The notes beneath the pieces are model-generated. The model was not told the origin of the DNA. It made no database searches and worked only from the letters and a program-made list of their open reading frames with translations. The position numbers were made by a program, and so were the translations under genes. Below, piece by piece: positions 17,554 through 25,862 of a stretch of 64,000 bases of DNA (position 1 is its first letter; each line of letters begins with the position of its first letter). The stretch lies in NCBI GenBank assembly GCA_900100835.1, contig FNCM01000005.1, forward strand, positions 124,001 through 188,000, written 5' to 3'. Source of the stretch: Selenomonas sp. WCT3 (GTDB taxonomy: Bacteria > Bacillota > Negativicutes > Selenomonadales > Selenomonadaceae).

Positions 17554-18108
17554 ATGGCTGATAGATTTTATGAATTAACGGTAGCGGGCTGCAAACGCTC
17601 CCTGCCAATCCTGAACGTCACGGATAAACTGGCCATTGCCGGCTTCATCATGCTCGGCGACCAGGAATTGACCCTGGCTTGCGCCAAAGCACTGGCCAAG
17701 AAGATTCCGCCAGAAACGGATGTTATCCTGACGGCAGAAACGAAGGGCATTCCCTTGGCCGCAGACCTTGCCCGGGAGCTGGGCATGGCTCGCTACATCG
17801 TAGCCCGCAAATCGGTTAAAGCTTATATGGAAAACGCCATCTGGGTTGAAGATATCTCCATCACCACGAAGGGCGTTCAAAACCTCTGCCTGGACGGCGT
17901 CGACGTCGACCGCCTCAAAGGCAAGAACGTCCTGCTGCTCGACGATGTCATCAGCACCGGTGGTTCCATGAAGGCCCTGACGGAGCTGACAGAAAAAGCC
18001 GGCGGCAAAGTCATCGGTCAGGCCTGCGTACTCGCTGAAGGCGATGCATCCTCCCGGGATGATATCATCTTCTTAGAGCCGCTGCCGTTATTTGACGCCC
18101 AGAACTAA
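17554..18108 (+). CDS. Phosphoribosyltransferase (adenine PRTase-like)
   Basis: A 184-residue type I phosphoribosyltransferase. The PRPP-binding motif is LLLDDVISTGGS (about residues 128-139), and an earlier loop reads ETKGIPLAADLA, as in adenine phosphoribosyltransferases. ARKSVKAYM follows, also typical of the apt/xpt-like branch. It probably salvages a purine base with PRPP in the cytoplasm, but some members of this branch act as regulators, so calling it apt would be too strong. The ATG has GAGAGGTG upstream and a near-consensus promoter. A terminator follows the gene, so it is monocistronic. Confidence 0.82.
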   Translation: MADRFYELTVAGCKRSLPILNVTDKLAIAGFIMLGDQELTLACAKALAKKIPPETDVILTAETKGIPLAADLARELGMARYIVARKSVKAYMENAIWVEDISITTKGVQNLCLDGVDVDRLKGKNVLLLDDVISTGGSMKALTELTEKAGGKVIGQACVLAEGDASSRDDIIFLEPLPLFDAQN

Positions 18109-18123
18109 CATCCAGACACAAAG

Positions 18124-18154
18124 AAACCGCAAGGATAATTCCCTGCGGTTTTTT
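18124..18154 (+). terminator. Terminator after the phosphoribosyltransferase gene
   Basis: AAACCGCAAGG pairs with CCTGCGGTTT, followed by TTTTTT, beginning 16 bases after the stop. On the minus strand it could also isolate the outer-membrane protein gene that converges on it. Confidence 0.85.
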
Positions 18155-18171
18155 CGTATTCAAATTTTCAA

Positions 18172-18672
18172 TCAGAACTTAACCGTTACACCAGCGCCAA
18201 CGCCGTTTTCACGTTTGCCGTATTCCGGTTTGAAGTTATGATAATTAACGTTAACATCAACATTGAACAACAGGTTCTTGTTGACACCCACCGTCGTTTC
18301 GTTGAAGTCCTTGCCAGCGATATAGGAAGCATAAGCCTCAAAGCCCAGAACCTTCGGCGTGCTTACAGCAACGCCACCAAAAGCCTGGTCCTTGTCCCCC
18401 GGCAGATTCCAGCGGTAGCCGCCAATCATCTTGACCTCAGAACCAACGATATCGTACTGGAGATAAGCATCTCTATGGTCGCCATACTGGTCGCGGTCTG
18501 CATACTGATAGCCAACCGTCATCTTATTCGTCACTTTGTGCTCAATGTAGGACTCATTCGTACCTACACCGATAGCCGTCTCATTGGCAGCCATCTGGTT
18601 AATCGGAGCAGCCATAACTGCAGCGGAGCTCATCATCAGAGCGCCAAGAGTCAGCAGAGCTGTCTTTTTCAT
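18172..18672 (-). CDS. Small outer-membrane beta-barrel protein
   Basis: A 166-residue protein from ATG 18672 (AGGAGGG 9 bases upstream). A signal peptide is clear: MKKT, a hydrophobic core and cleavage after A-V-M-A, leaving about 145 residues. The mature part alternates hydrophobic and polar residues in amphipathic strands (MTVGYQYADRD, DAYLQYDIV, KMIGGYRWN, VDVNVNYHNF) and ends in a phenylalanine after VTVKF, the C-terminal signature for BAM insertion. This suits an 8-stranded barrel and confirms a diderm cell. Function is unknown. It looks monocistronic. Confidence 0.72.
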   Translation of the reverse strand: MKKTALLTLGALMMSSAAVMAAPINQMAANETAIGVGTNESYIEHKVTNKMTVGYQYADRDQYGDHRDAYLQYDIVGSEVKMIGGYRWNLPGDKDQAFGGVAVSTPKVLGFEAYASYIAGKDFNETTVGVNKNLLFNVDVNVNYHNFKPEYGKRENGVGAGVTVKF

Positions 18673-18765
18673 GGAAAAAATCCCTCCTAGAAAAATAAAA
18701 CAAAATACTCCTATTAGATTACTCGATTTCCCCGTATCTGTCAAACCGCTATACGGACACTACCA

Positions 18766-19467
18766 TCACGGCTGACTTAGGGTATCGTAAAGCTCCACCA
18801 TCTCGCGAATCCGCTTGATTTCCTGGGCACTCAAATCATGCCGGCGCTCCTTGCCGCCCACCTTGTAATACACGATATACGCCGAATCGGACTTTGCAAT
18901 GCGGCGATAGGCCGCCAGCGTCTTCTTATCCGCATTCATCACATAATTCTCCGCTAGCCAGCTCGCATCGGAGGCCATGTGCTTATGAAGTTTCGACGGA
19001 TCCAGTTCCAAAGTCGTAGTCTGCCCGCCAGCATGGATTGCCAGCCGGTCCCCAAATATCCAGGCCGTCTGCGCAGGGTCCGTGATTTCATAGAAATAAT
19101 AAATATCGCTCTTGAACACACAGACGCCGTTCCGCTCTGCTACAAAGGGACGCAGATAAACGCCACTGGGCGGTTTTACCGGCCAGGGATGCTTATAGTA
19201 ATCCACACCACCCCGGGTCTCCACCTCCATCGAACCTGCACGTTTTGACGTGCGCTGCTCCTTAGACTCTTCTTCTGGTTTCTTTTCCTGTTCCGCAGCC
19301 TTCTCCTGGACTGCCTTGTGCTCTGCCGCCTCATCCTGGGCTTCCTGCTCAATCCTAGCCTGCCGCGCATCATGCTGGACGCTATAGGCATAGTAAGCAG
19401 CCCCGCCCATGACCATGATAAGCAAATATAGGATGACGGCTGCAAGGATAATCTGTGACTTTTTCAA
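18766..19467 (-). CDS. Membrane-anchored protein with charged linker, unknown
   Basis: A 233-residue protein using a TTG start at 19467 (GGAAG upstream); no ATG alternative fits the N-terminus. Residues 4-28 form one transmembrane helix. A Glu/Lys/Gln/Ala-rich, probably coiled linker follows (about 33-80), and then a compact C-terminal domain (about 90-233) with features VDYYKHPWPVKPP and YYFYEITDPAQTAWIFGD. The domain would be in the periplasm. I do not recognise a family. It sits upstream of the outer-membrane protein gene on the same strand but 93 bases away, so linkage is uncertain. Confidence 0.55.
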   Translation of the reverse strand: MKKSQIILAAVILYLLIMVMGGAAYYAYSVQHDARQARIEQEAQDEAAEHKAVQEKAAEQEKKPEEESKEQRTSKRAGSMEVETRGGVDYYKHPWPVKPPSGVYLRPFVAERNGVCVFKSDIYYFYEITDPAQTAWIFGDRLAIHAGGQTTTLELDPSKLHKHMASDASWLAENYVMNADKKTLAAYRRIAKSDSAYIVYYKVGGKERRHDLSAQEIKRIREMVELYDTLSQP

Positions 19468-19555
19468 CCTGCTTCCTTCCCTACATCAAATTCTATTCCC
19501 ATGAAAGATTCTACGAAAATCCACTCATCCCTGCCAGCAGAAAAATCCTGCTACA

Positions 19556-19588
19556 CAAAAAGGACATGACAACATGTCATGCCCTTTC
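19556..19588 (-). terminator. Terminator after the HU gene
   Basis: On the minus strand AAAGGGCATGAC pairs with GTCATGTCCTTT around ATGTT, followed by TTGTGTAG. It starts 20 bases past the HU stop. Confidence 0.8.
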
Positions 19589-19608
19589 GTCGTTCTACTA
19601 ATCAAAAA

Positions 19609-19881
19609 TTAGTATTTAACGCTGGATTTGAATGCCAGGCTATCGCTAGCAGCGATCTCAATCGTAGCACCCGTCTGCGGGTTGCGGCCCTGACGTGCAT
19701 TACGATGAGCTTTTTTGAACGTACCGAAGCCGATGAGACGGATCTCAGCGTCAGCTTTAACGCTCTCTTTTACCGTTTCGAGCAGTGCATCAACAACAGC
19801 CTTCGTATCTTTTTTGGAAACGCCAGCTGCCTCTGCAACTTTATCTACCAGTGCGGATTTGCTAAGTACTTCTTTTGCCAT
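19609..19881 (-). CDS. hup: DNA-binding protein HU
   Basis: A 90-residue histone-like protein starting at ATG 19881. It has the HU order: N-terminal helix-turn-helix (KSALVDKVAEAAGVSKKDTKAV), then RLIGFGTFKK, the DNA-intercalating arm with R-N-P-Q-T-G, and a C-terminal helix ending AFKSSVKY. HU forms dimers that bend DNA without sequence specificity and compact the nucleoid. The length and the RNPQTG motif make this HU rather than IHF. It is followed by a terminator and is monocistronic. Confidence 0.96.
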   Translation of the reverse strand: MAKEVLSKSALVDKVAEAAGVSKKDTKAVVDALLETVKESVKADAEIRLIGFGTFKKAHRNARQGRNPQTGATIEIAASDSLAFKSSVKY

Positions 19882-19971
19882 AGTGAGTTTGTCCCCTTTC
19901 ACTTTAATAACAAGCGTATTATAGCGAATTATCTTGTAATAGTCAATTATTTTTCTAAAATTCGTCAGATT

Positions 19972-20184
19972 TCAGCCCATAGCCGTGCGTTCCGCCGCAG
20001 CCACTGCATCATTCAAGGCCGCTTCATACCCAGCCTCAAACCCATCCTGTTCGCAGCTCTGGCCATAGTCCCGCAGCAAATCCAGCACGTCCTGCAATTG
20101 GTCATCGGTCCAGTGACTCATAGCGCACATCGTCCCCAATTTATCGATGCAAGCAAGTTCCTTTCCCTGTGTAGTTACCGTCAT
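19972..20184 (-). CDS. Small acidic protein, unknown
   Basis: A 70-residue protein from ATG 20184, with GGAG about 8 bases upstream (a GTG three bases earlier is the alternative). It has two cysteines near residues 11 and 19, then acidic helices DDQLQDVLDLLRDYGQ and EAGYEAALNDAVAAAE. I do not recognise a family. It lies upstream of HU on the same strand with about 90 bases between. The good ribosome-binding site and regular helices support a real gene. Confidence 0.5.
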   Translation of the reverse strand: MTVTTQGKELACIDKLGTMCAMSHWTDDQLQDVLDLLRDYGQSCEQDGFEAGYEAALNDAVAAAERTAMG

Positions 20185-20399
20185 CACAAATCTCCTTTAT
20201 CCACTTCTTTTCAACCATCAGCTTTACCCCTAAAGCTGACATAATCAACACGTCTAAAAGTATAGCACGATAAAAATTCAAGAAAAAGTCTTGACTTTTG
20301 CCCGCTTGATTTTATTTACTCCCCCCGAAAATTATGATATCATGAGAATCAAATGAAAAATACGGTTTGCACAGCTGAGACTGCAAAAAGAAAAGGACT

Positions 20400-21383
20400 A
20401 TGAACCTTATGATTGAAGCCAATATATTTCTAACAATAATCGCACTCATTTTATCTGGACTTCTCTATCGGGAGCATCACCGCCGTATGAACCAATGGGA
20501 TTTTTTCCTATGGATGAGTCATACGGCCGGATTCTTCGTCTTTGACTACGATCCCATAAGCGACAAAATGCACCTTTCCCCCAGCTGTGCCTCAGTATTG
20601 CATCTGCCCGAGACAATTCCCACATTCCATACAGCCTCTAAGCGGTTCCATACGCCCTTAGAAAAGATTGGCCTCCACTTTCTCGTGCAGGCAATCCAGA
20701 AAAACGATATCACCCAGGAGCTTTGCCTTACCTATGCCAACAACCGCACTTGCTTCTACCGCGTCAACAGCCATAGATTTTACGACCAAAACCATCTAAA
20801 AGTCCTGCGCATCACCGGATTCTTTTCCGACGTTACAGCCAACACCGTAAAAGAGCAACAGTTAGAACAAAAAGCGGCCACCGACCAGCTGACCGGCGTC
20901 TACAACCGCGGTGCCATTCACGACCTCATTCAGATTGCACTAAAAAAAGGCATCCCAAGTGCCTTTATCATGTTAGATATCGATTATTTTAAGTCCATCA
21001 ACGACTCGTCAGGCCATCAAGCTGGCGATAAAGTCCTGCAGGATATCGTACAGATTCTCCGCGAACACATCCGCCACACAGATATCATTGGCCGCATGGG
21101 CGGCGATGAATTCTGCCTATACCTTCCCAACATCCCCTCCAAAGACTACGCTCAGCGCCTTTGTGAGCGAATCTGTGACACCGTTCCCTCGGCTATCCAT
21201 TACGGCACCCAGGAACACCCTGTCACCATGAGCGTCGGCGGCACCATCTCCCATCCCCAGGATACCTTCACCAGCCTCTACTCCCGCGCCGACAACGCCC
21301 TCTACCAATCCAAACGCCAGGGCCGCAACAAAGTCACCATCGACGACTGCGGTCTTGCGCCAAAAGAACCTGACAACGACTAA
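20400..21383 (+). CDS. Diguanylate cyclase (PAS-like sensor plus GGDEF)
   Basis: A 327-residue protein. An N-terminal hydrophobic helix (residues 7-21) is followed by a PAS-like region (about 30-150, with WMSHTAGFFVFDYDP and a RITGFFSDVT end), then a GGDEF domain. The active site reads GRMGGDEF (about 242-249), and RHTD five residues before it is the RxxD inhibitory site, so product inhibition is expected. DQLTGVYNRGA and LDIDYFKSIND are the usual substrate motifs. It should make cyclic di-GMP at the membrane in response to an unknown signal. TTGACT lies upstream near 20290 as a possible -35 element. A terminator follows. Confidence 0.92.
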   Translation: MNLMIEANIFLTIIALILSGLLYREHHRRMNQWDFFLWMSHTAGFFVFDYDPISDKMHLSPSCASVLHLPETIPTFHTASKRFHTPLEKIGLHFLVQAIQKNDITQELCLTYANNRTCFYRVNSHRFYDQNHLKVLRITGFFSDVTANTVKEQQLEQKAATDQLTGVYNRGAIHDLIQIALKKGIPSAFIMLDIDYFKSINDSSGHQAGDKVLQDIVQILREHIRHTDIIGRMGGDEFCLYLPNIPSKDYAQRLCERICDTVPSAIHYGTQEHPVTMSVGGTISHPQDTFTSLYSRADNALYQSKRQGRNKVTIDDCGLAPKEPDND

Positions 21384-21396
21384 TAGGAAATACGAT

Positions 21397-21430
21397 AAAA
21401 ACGAGGCCAAAAACAGCCTCGTTTTTATTA
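21397..21430 (+). terminator. Terminator after the GGDEF gene
   Basis: AAAACGAGGC pairs with GCCTCGTTTTT across CAAAAACA, followed by ATTAT, starting 13 bases after the stop. It marks the right end of the ordinary gene set before the AT-rich stretch. Confidence 0.8.
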
Positions 21431-21554
21431 TATCTGCGTTACACAATAATATGATTACCAAGGCACTCTTGCTTTTTATCGCAACAGGAAATGAAGAATA
21501 TAAACCAACTATCGGTAAGTAGGTCCCTTGGTAAAAATATGACTATCTTTTTCT

Positions 21555-21899
21555 TCACCGTTTTCCCAGCTTGGCCATAAAAATGACCGAATCAATAAGG
21601 TCTTTGGCCTTGTCATTCAGCTGCGGGTAATTGTCAATCACATATTGCAGGCGTTTGTCCACTACGGAGGGGCATTGATTTTTGGTATTTGGCTGCTCCG
21701 GGAAAAAATACGCGGGCGACACCTCCAAGGCCTGCGCAATTTTTGCCAAATCGTCCACGCTGACATTCTGGGTATAGCCGCGCTCCCATTTGGAAATTAC
21801 CTGCGAAGACTTGCCGACCTTCCCCCCTAGCTCAACCTGCGACATCTTTACCTCTTTGCGCCTTGCTCGTATATACTGCCCAATGTTTCCAAATTCCAT
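21555..21899 (-). CDS. XRE-family transcriptional regulator
   Basis: A 114-residue protein with an N-terminal HTH_3 domain (residues 6-68): IRARRKEVKMSQVELGGKVGKSSQVISKWERG, followed by LAKIAQALEVSPAYFF. The C-terminal 40 residues form a short helical tail ending DLIDSVIFMAKLGKR. This is the usual form of a cytoplasmic repressor of phage-like or accessory genes. A degenerate copy of its last 20 codons lies at 23626-23688, which shows local duplication. The divergent neighbour at 22079 is a small secreted protein that it might control. Confidence 0.85.
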   Translation of the reverse strand: MEFGNIGQYIRARRKEVKMSQVELGGKVGKSSQVISKWERGYTQNVSVDDLAKIAQALEVSPAYFFPEQPNTKNQCPSVVDKRLQYVIDNYPQLNDKAKDLIDSVIFMAKLGKR

Positions 21900-22078
21900 G
21901 CCTGCATCCTCCCGTAATTGTACTACCTACATTATACCATAGGAAGACAGTAATTTCCTTCTCAAGAATCCCCCGACTACAGTCTGCTCATCCCCATACA
22001 TGCAGGATTTATTGAGCTTATGTCGAATCCCCCCAAAAGCATATCACGAACAGATTTTGTAACGAAGGAGGTACTGCC

Positions 22079-22447
22079 ATGAAAAGAATAATTGTTTGTT
22101 TCATTTGTTTCGCTTTCTTTTCTACTATTAACTGTTATTACTCTACGGTAAATGCAGGACGCGTTTACTGCTCTACATCAGATAAGGGATTTAATTTTTT
22201 CATAGAAACGGATGAGCTTTCCGGAACCAGAAGCGGATTAACCTATGTTGGCGTATATACCAACATAGGCGACCATTCGACTTGGTGTTTTCAAGATTAT
22301 GATGGTGAATATATGTATCAAAATTGGCTAGGTGGCATGAATTCTTCTAATCAACCTTCGCCACGGAAATATGTAAAGGATTTCCCATTAGCCAACGATA
22401 TATTACATGTCACACTGAAAGAAAAAGCTAAACTTCGCGGCGAATAA
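22079..22447 (+). CDS. Small secreted protein, unknown
   Basis: A 122-residue protein with AAGGAGGT 7 bases before ATG 22079. A signal peptide is evident (MKRIIVCFICFAFF, cleavage near V-N-A-G about residue 27). The mature part is about 95 residues with aromatic-rich motifs, GVYTNIGDHSTWCFQDYDGEYMYQNW. I do not recognise a family. It is first of two tandem genes of similar size and AT-rich composition, both predicted to be exported, and seems part of the accessory stretch beside the XRE regulator. Confidence 0.6.
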   Translation: MKRIIVCFICFAFFSTINCYYSTVNAGRVYCSTSDKGFNFFIETDELSGTRSGLTYVGVYTNIGDHSTWCFQDYDGEYMYQNWLGGMNSSNQPSPRKYVKDFPLANDILHVTLKEKAKLRGE

Positions 22448-22477
22448 GGGAATAAAAAGCAAAGGAGTGTATCTATT

Positions 22478-22834
22478 ATGAAAAAAATAACTGTTATTTT
22501 TTCAGCTTCTATTTTACTCATATTAATAGTCACCTGCAGTGCTGGACCTTTTCCCAAACATTTAAATGACGATAGTGATATTGTCCAAATACATCAAAAC
22601 ACTTATATCCGAAAAAGCAGTGTTAATGTAATAAAGTATGCACCTCCAGAATATACTATTTCCATTGAAGTTCTCGTAGGCGACTTTGACGGCAATGTTA
22701 CTAATAAATATACAAATAAATTTTTCTATGAATACGATAATAAAAATATGTATTATCGAGGAGCAGGCGAATGGATTTATATTCAGCCCACCAGCTTTGA
22801 AGCCGTAAACACTGAAATGCGAAACATTGGGTAA
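22478..22834 (+). CDS. Small exported protein, unknown
   Basis: A 118-residue protein with AAAGGAGTG upstream of ATG 22478. It begins MKKITVIFSASILLILIVTCSAG, a signal peptide whose cysteine could mark a poor lipobox (the residue before Cys is Thr, which is unusual). The rest includes NVIKYAPPEYTISIEVLVGDFDGN and a YYRGAGEWIYIQP segment. It follows the previous gene by 30 bases, so the two form an operon. The region is AT-rich compared with the housekeeping genes. No family is recognised. Confidence 0.58.
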   Translation: MKKITVIFSASILLILIVTCSAGPFPKHLNDDSDIVQIHQNTYIRKSSVNVIKYAPPEYTISIEVLVGDFDGNVTNKYTNKFFYEYDNKNMYYRGAGEWIYIQPTSFEAVNTEMRNIG

Positions 22835-22989
22835 ATGGCCTTTTATTTGGCTTATAGAATAAGATTTTTCAACTATTTGCATGATGATGTATACAGTAGA
22901 TAGCTTCCCTCAAAGCGAAGAAATATTATACGGTAATTTTCTTAACCATCTGTTTTATTATCCGGCTAGCCACATCATTCTTACGAATA

Positions 22990-23024
22990 AGAAGGCAGCC
23001 CGATTTATTCGAACTGCCTTTGTT
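22990..23024. terminator. Terminator between convergent secreted-protein genes
   Basis: AAGGCAG (22992-22998) pairs with CTGCCTT (23014-23020) around a 15-base loop. TGTTATTATCC follows on the plus strand and CTTATTCGT on the minus strand. It is shared by genes ending at 22834 and 23026. Confidence 0.6.
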
Positions 23025-23025
23025 A

Positions 23026-23598
23026 TTATCCATCGAGATTATGTTTGCTATGAGTATACCAATACATATATGGCTTGTTACCATACATCACTTTGTATTT
23101 CGGTTTCCCCTTGTTCCATGCAACAACGTTCTCTTTAATATCCATTATAATCTGTGCACGCGGTTCCGATATACTTACCTCCCTTGACGGATAGTCTTTT
23201 ATCGCTTTTCCTTGCGCATCAATATATCGTCCACCACAAGAAAAAGAAACAGCAGGATATTTACCATTGTCTGTATCTTTATTAAAGACAAACGTCCAAC
23301 ATTCTTCCCGATATAAAATATTCTCCCCATCAATTGGGTTAGCTATATCATCTTCATTATAAACTTTCACATTTGGAATCAATCCATTACAAAACCCACC
23401 TTTTAAAACATAAAAATCAAAATTATAAAAAACCTCATCCACGGGGATCTCGATTCTTGACTCAACTCCATCAATATTAGCATGATAAATCTTCACGCCA
23501 AGGGGGACCTCTTCTGCTTTGATTTCAGCCATAGCCATTGCCGTCATACAATTCAACAGCACTACCACCATTAAGAGTATTATTTTTTTACCTAACAT
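23026..23598 (-). CDS. Secreted protein, unknown
   Basis: A 190-residue protein from ATG 23598 (AAAGGAATT upstream). Residues 1-24 form a signal peptide (MLGKKIILLMVVVLL, cleavage near A-M-A-M-A). The mature protein has three or four cysteines (GGFCNGL, EECWTF, SFSCGGRY) suited to periplasmic disulfides and an RAQIIMDIKENVVAWNKG segment. I do not recognise a family. It lies in the AT-rich stretch between an XRE regulator and AbiE genes and runs opposite to the two tandem secreted proteins to its left. Confidence 0.58.
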   Translation of the reverse strand: MLGKKIILLMVVVLLNCMTAMAMAEIKAEEVPLGVKIYHANIDGVESRIEIPVDEVFYNFDFYVLKGGFCNGLIPNVKVYNEDDIANPIDGENILYREECWTFVFNKDTDNGKYPAVSFSCGGRYIDAQGKAIKDYPSREVSISEPRAQIIMDIKENVVAWNKGKPKYKVMYGNKPYMYWYTHSKHNLDG

Positions 23599-23625
23599 AA
23601 TAATCAATTCCTTTTTATCTTTTAT

Positions 23626-23688
23626 TCATCCCACACCCAGCTTGGCCATGAAAATAACCGAATCCATAAGTTCTTTGGCCTTGTCCCT
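23626..23688 (-). pseudogene. Remnant of an XRE regulator (last 20 codons)
   Basis: On the minus strand, R-D-K-A-K-E-L-M-D-S-V-I-F-M-A-K-L-G followed by a stop matches the C-terminal tail of the XRE protein at 21555-21899 in 16 or 17 of 18 positions. The nucleotide match extends over about 60 bases. There is no HTH domain and no start codon; the open frame runs back only to the end of the neighbouring secreted-protein gene. This is the fragment of a second copy left by recombination or deletion. Confidence 0.8.
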
Positions 23689-23699
23689 GAATCGGATTC

Positions 23700-24251
23700 T
23701 TAATCGACGCTACCAGCATGTATCATAAACACATAACATTGTTCCTCAGGCATATAATGACAGCTAACCAAATACACCCGGTTGTCCGCTTCAGGTTTAG
23801 CAAATATTTTGTTTGTTTTTCCTTGTACAAGCATCTTAGTTTGTGCTGCTATAATTTTTATATCCTTACCTCCTATGACATCAGACACGGAACATATCAT
23901 AGCATAAGGAACTAATTCCATCATTACTTGATTCATATTCTGCTTCGGAATCATTACCACATAATTAATCACTTTACCATCGCCACTTGAGCTTACCTCA
24001 ACGCCGCCCATCACACGGTTGGATTCATTAAAGCTCACATATTTACTCGAATTATTCCTTACTTTACTAAAGCTTAACGAAATCTCACATTTCGAACTTG
24101 CCACTCCTACCATTCTATTGTATGATCTTATGATTTCAAACATATCCCGCGTATCATTGAGTGGCACACTTACTGGACTGCATTCACCTCGTCCCCAAAC
24201 GGACATCGTTATTACAATTGCTACCGTCATTGCTGCTAATATTTTTTTCAT
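23700..24251 (-). CDS. Secreted protein, unknown
   Basis: A 183-residue protein from ATG 24251 with GAGGTG 8 bases upstream. It begins with a signal peptide (MKKILAAMTVAIVITMSVWG). The mature part has features VPLNDTRDMFEIIRSYNRMVG, SKYVSFNESNRVMGGVEV and an IAAQTKMLVQGKTNKIFAKPE segment. Four cysteines, in two halves, could form disulfides. No family is recognised. Its stop is followed 11 bases later by the XRE remnant, and a second gene scrap lies upstream, so it appears to have been placed between broken genes. Confidence 0.58.
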   Translation of the reverse strand: MKKILAAMTVAIVITMSVWGRGECSPVSVPLNDTRDMFEIIRSYNRMVGVASSKCEISLSFSKVRNNSSKYVSFNESNRVMGGVEVSSSGDGKVINYVVMIPKQNMNQVMMELVPYAMICSVSDVIGGKDIKIIAAQTKMLVQGKTNKIFAKPEADNRVYLVSCHYMPEEQCYVFMIHAGSVD

Positions 24252-24279
24252 TCGATCACCTCTTGTTTTATTAGTATCC

Positions 24280-24399
24280 TTATCTATTGGGGGATTGTTC
24301 CTTTTCACATGAGAACTCATCTGATTGTTTCCTTTCGTACATCTTATTCCAACAAGCCTCACATAGCTGCTCGCTTTCTTCGACAAAAAATTTGCGGAA
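24280..24399 (-). pseudogene. Possible gene scrap with a C-x-x-C motif
   Basis: A 39-codon frame with no start codon reads F-R-K-F-F-V-E-E-S-E-Q-L-C-E-A-C-W-N-K-M-Y-E and ends at a stop at 24282-24280, between the secreted-protein gene and AbiEii. The C-x-x-C pair and regular codon pattern look protein-like. It could be the tail of a lost gene. This is a weak call made on sequence character only. Confidence 0.3.
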
Positions 24400-24428
24400 T
24401 TAGATTCTAAAGATTTTATTTTTTCTTA

Positions 24429-25271
24429 TTAACCTTTTATTAGCTCCCACAACTGTGTCAGACTAAGCATAATATCATCATAGGATATATTGATAGCATA
24501 TGTGTATTTTTTCTGATAGGATTTCCAGAGCACCATCAGATTATTGTCCTGCTGTATCTTCGTAATTACCTGAGGAGCATCCTGGAGCAGATTTTGGGTA
24601 TTGCGTTTGGCACAGGTGGCTGTGAATGCAGATTTGAGCGTAGCAACGTCTATTTTATCACGGTAAATTTTGGAGAGTTCGTACAGGTCGTAGAAGTCTC
24701 TCATCCGTGTGTTCAGCTGGCCACGGGCAAGAACGGTTTGGATTTTTTCGGATAACAGGGTTTCCAGATTATACGACCATAACAGGATGGTACGGTCTTC
24801 CAGAAGCAGCTTATACTGATGATGTATTTCGCGTGGGGTGATTACATCACCGGTGGAAATGTCAATTTTCATGGGGACAGGCATATTGCCGAGAAAGGCA
24901 TTCAGTGTGACACGGATGCCAGGATAGTCCATTTCGTCCATTATCCGGCTTAGCTGTTTTACCTGGAATTTCACATCGTCCTGCAAGTCAATGGTGCAGA
25001 TTTCATCGACAATACGACGGATGTCCTCATCGGATAGGTTTAGATTCTTTATGGTGGTGTCAATGTCCATGGTAGAACGCAGGGCCACACCAATCAGGGA
25101 GGTGACGAGTATGCCGCCTTTGATGATGAAGTTGTCCCGGTAATCCGAGGCAGCGATTCTTTCCAAGAAGCGTTCCATCATGTACAGGCGCATGAGAGTG
25201 CGGGCATCTGCGTGATGCTGGGTGGCAAGCTTCTTTAGTCGGCCCTTTAACTGGGCTGAGGTGAGTTTCAT
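24429..25271 (-). CDS. abiEii: AbiEii-type nucleotidyltransferase toxin
   Basis: A 280-residue protein of the AbiEii family. The nucleotidyltransferase core reads FIIKGGILVTSL, followed by RSTMDID with the metal-binding aspartates (about residues 66-72), then KIDISTGD, and the C-terminal motif LLSEKIQTVLARG...RMRDFYDLYEL. AbiEii toxins transfer nucleotides (GTP-binding, or tRNA-directed as in MenT relatives) and stop growth, aborting phage infection. The start overlaps the AbiEi stop as TAATG, the normal translational coupling of a type IV system. Motifs are intact, so it is probably active. Confidence 0.92.
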   Translation of the reverse strand: MKLTSAQLKGRLKKLATQHHADARTLMRLYMMERFLERIAASDYRDNFIIKGGILVTSLIGVALRSTMDIDTTIKNLNLSDEDIRRIVDEICTIDLQDDVKFQVKQLSRIMDEMDYPGIRVTLNAFLGNMPVPMKIDISTGDVITPREIHHQYKLLLEDRTILLWSYNLETLLSEKIQTVLARGQLNTRMRDFYDLYELSKIYRDKIDVATLKSAFTATCAKRNTQNLLQDAPQVITKIQQDNNLMVLWKSYQKKYTYAINISYDDIMLSLTQLWELIKG

Positions 25272-25852
25272 TACAAAAGTACCTCCATGTATTGGCGTAT
25301 CAGTTTTTCCACACGAAAGAGCGGGGCATAGGACATCAGCCTGTTTAAGTCCCTGTCGGTACGGCGGGTGTAGTTTTTTATGGCAGTCTGGAAGTCCTGG
25401 ATTTCAAAACTGCTCCGATTGCGTACAAGGTCGCAGATGGTTCTCTCCAGGTCGTAGATGGGAATCATGTGTCCGAAGGAGTTTTTATATTCCGTCCGGC
25501 CAATGTTAAGTAATTCTTTTTTTACTGTGAAAACCTTTATTCCAGATGCTTTGAGTTTTTGGGTGTTATAGCCGGAATAGATGGTTATGGTCTGTTCCAT
25601 AGGTTCACGGTCGATGAGCTCGTAGTAGAAAAGTGCCTCGTCATGGGAAAAAACGGCCTGTGGGCACCGCTGGTGCAGGACGAAGGCGCTGTCTTCCCAG
25701 GCTTCGGGGGAAAGATATACGCCCTGTGCAACTTTCTCAAAGTGGTTATCTGCGACAAAGCGATAAAAGGTGTCCTTTTTTATGCCGCCGCGAAGGGCTT
25801 CTTTGGTCAACAGGAGCCCCGATTCATCGATAAATTGTGCGATTGCTTCCAT
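25271..25852 (-). CDS. abiEi: AbiEi-type antitoxin and autoregulator
   Basis: A 193-residue protein of the AbiEi family. The N-terminal winged-helix region (about residues 1-50, with LLTKEALRGGIKKDTFYRFV and a VYLSPEAW end) binds DNA. The C-terminal antitoxin domain includes FSHDEALFYYELIDR and IYDLERTICDLVRNR. It lifts AbiEii toxicity and represses its own operon by binding inverted repeats. A matching 14-base inverted repeat lies 11 bases upstream of the start. No clear AGGAGG is seen before ATG 25852, so translation may be modest. Confidence 0.92.
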   Translation of the reverse strand: MEAIAQFIDESGLLLTKEALRGGIKKDTFYRFVADNHFEKVAQGVYLSPEAWEDSAFVLHQRCPQAVFSHDEALFYYELIDREPMEQTITIYSGYNTQKLKASGIKVFTVKKELLNIGRTEYKNSFGHMIPIYDLERTICDLVRNRSSFEIQDFQTAIKNYTRRTDRDLNRLMSYAPLFRVEKLIRQYMEVLL

Positions 25853-25862
25853 GGTATCACCA

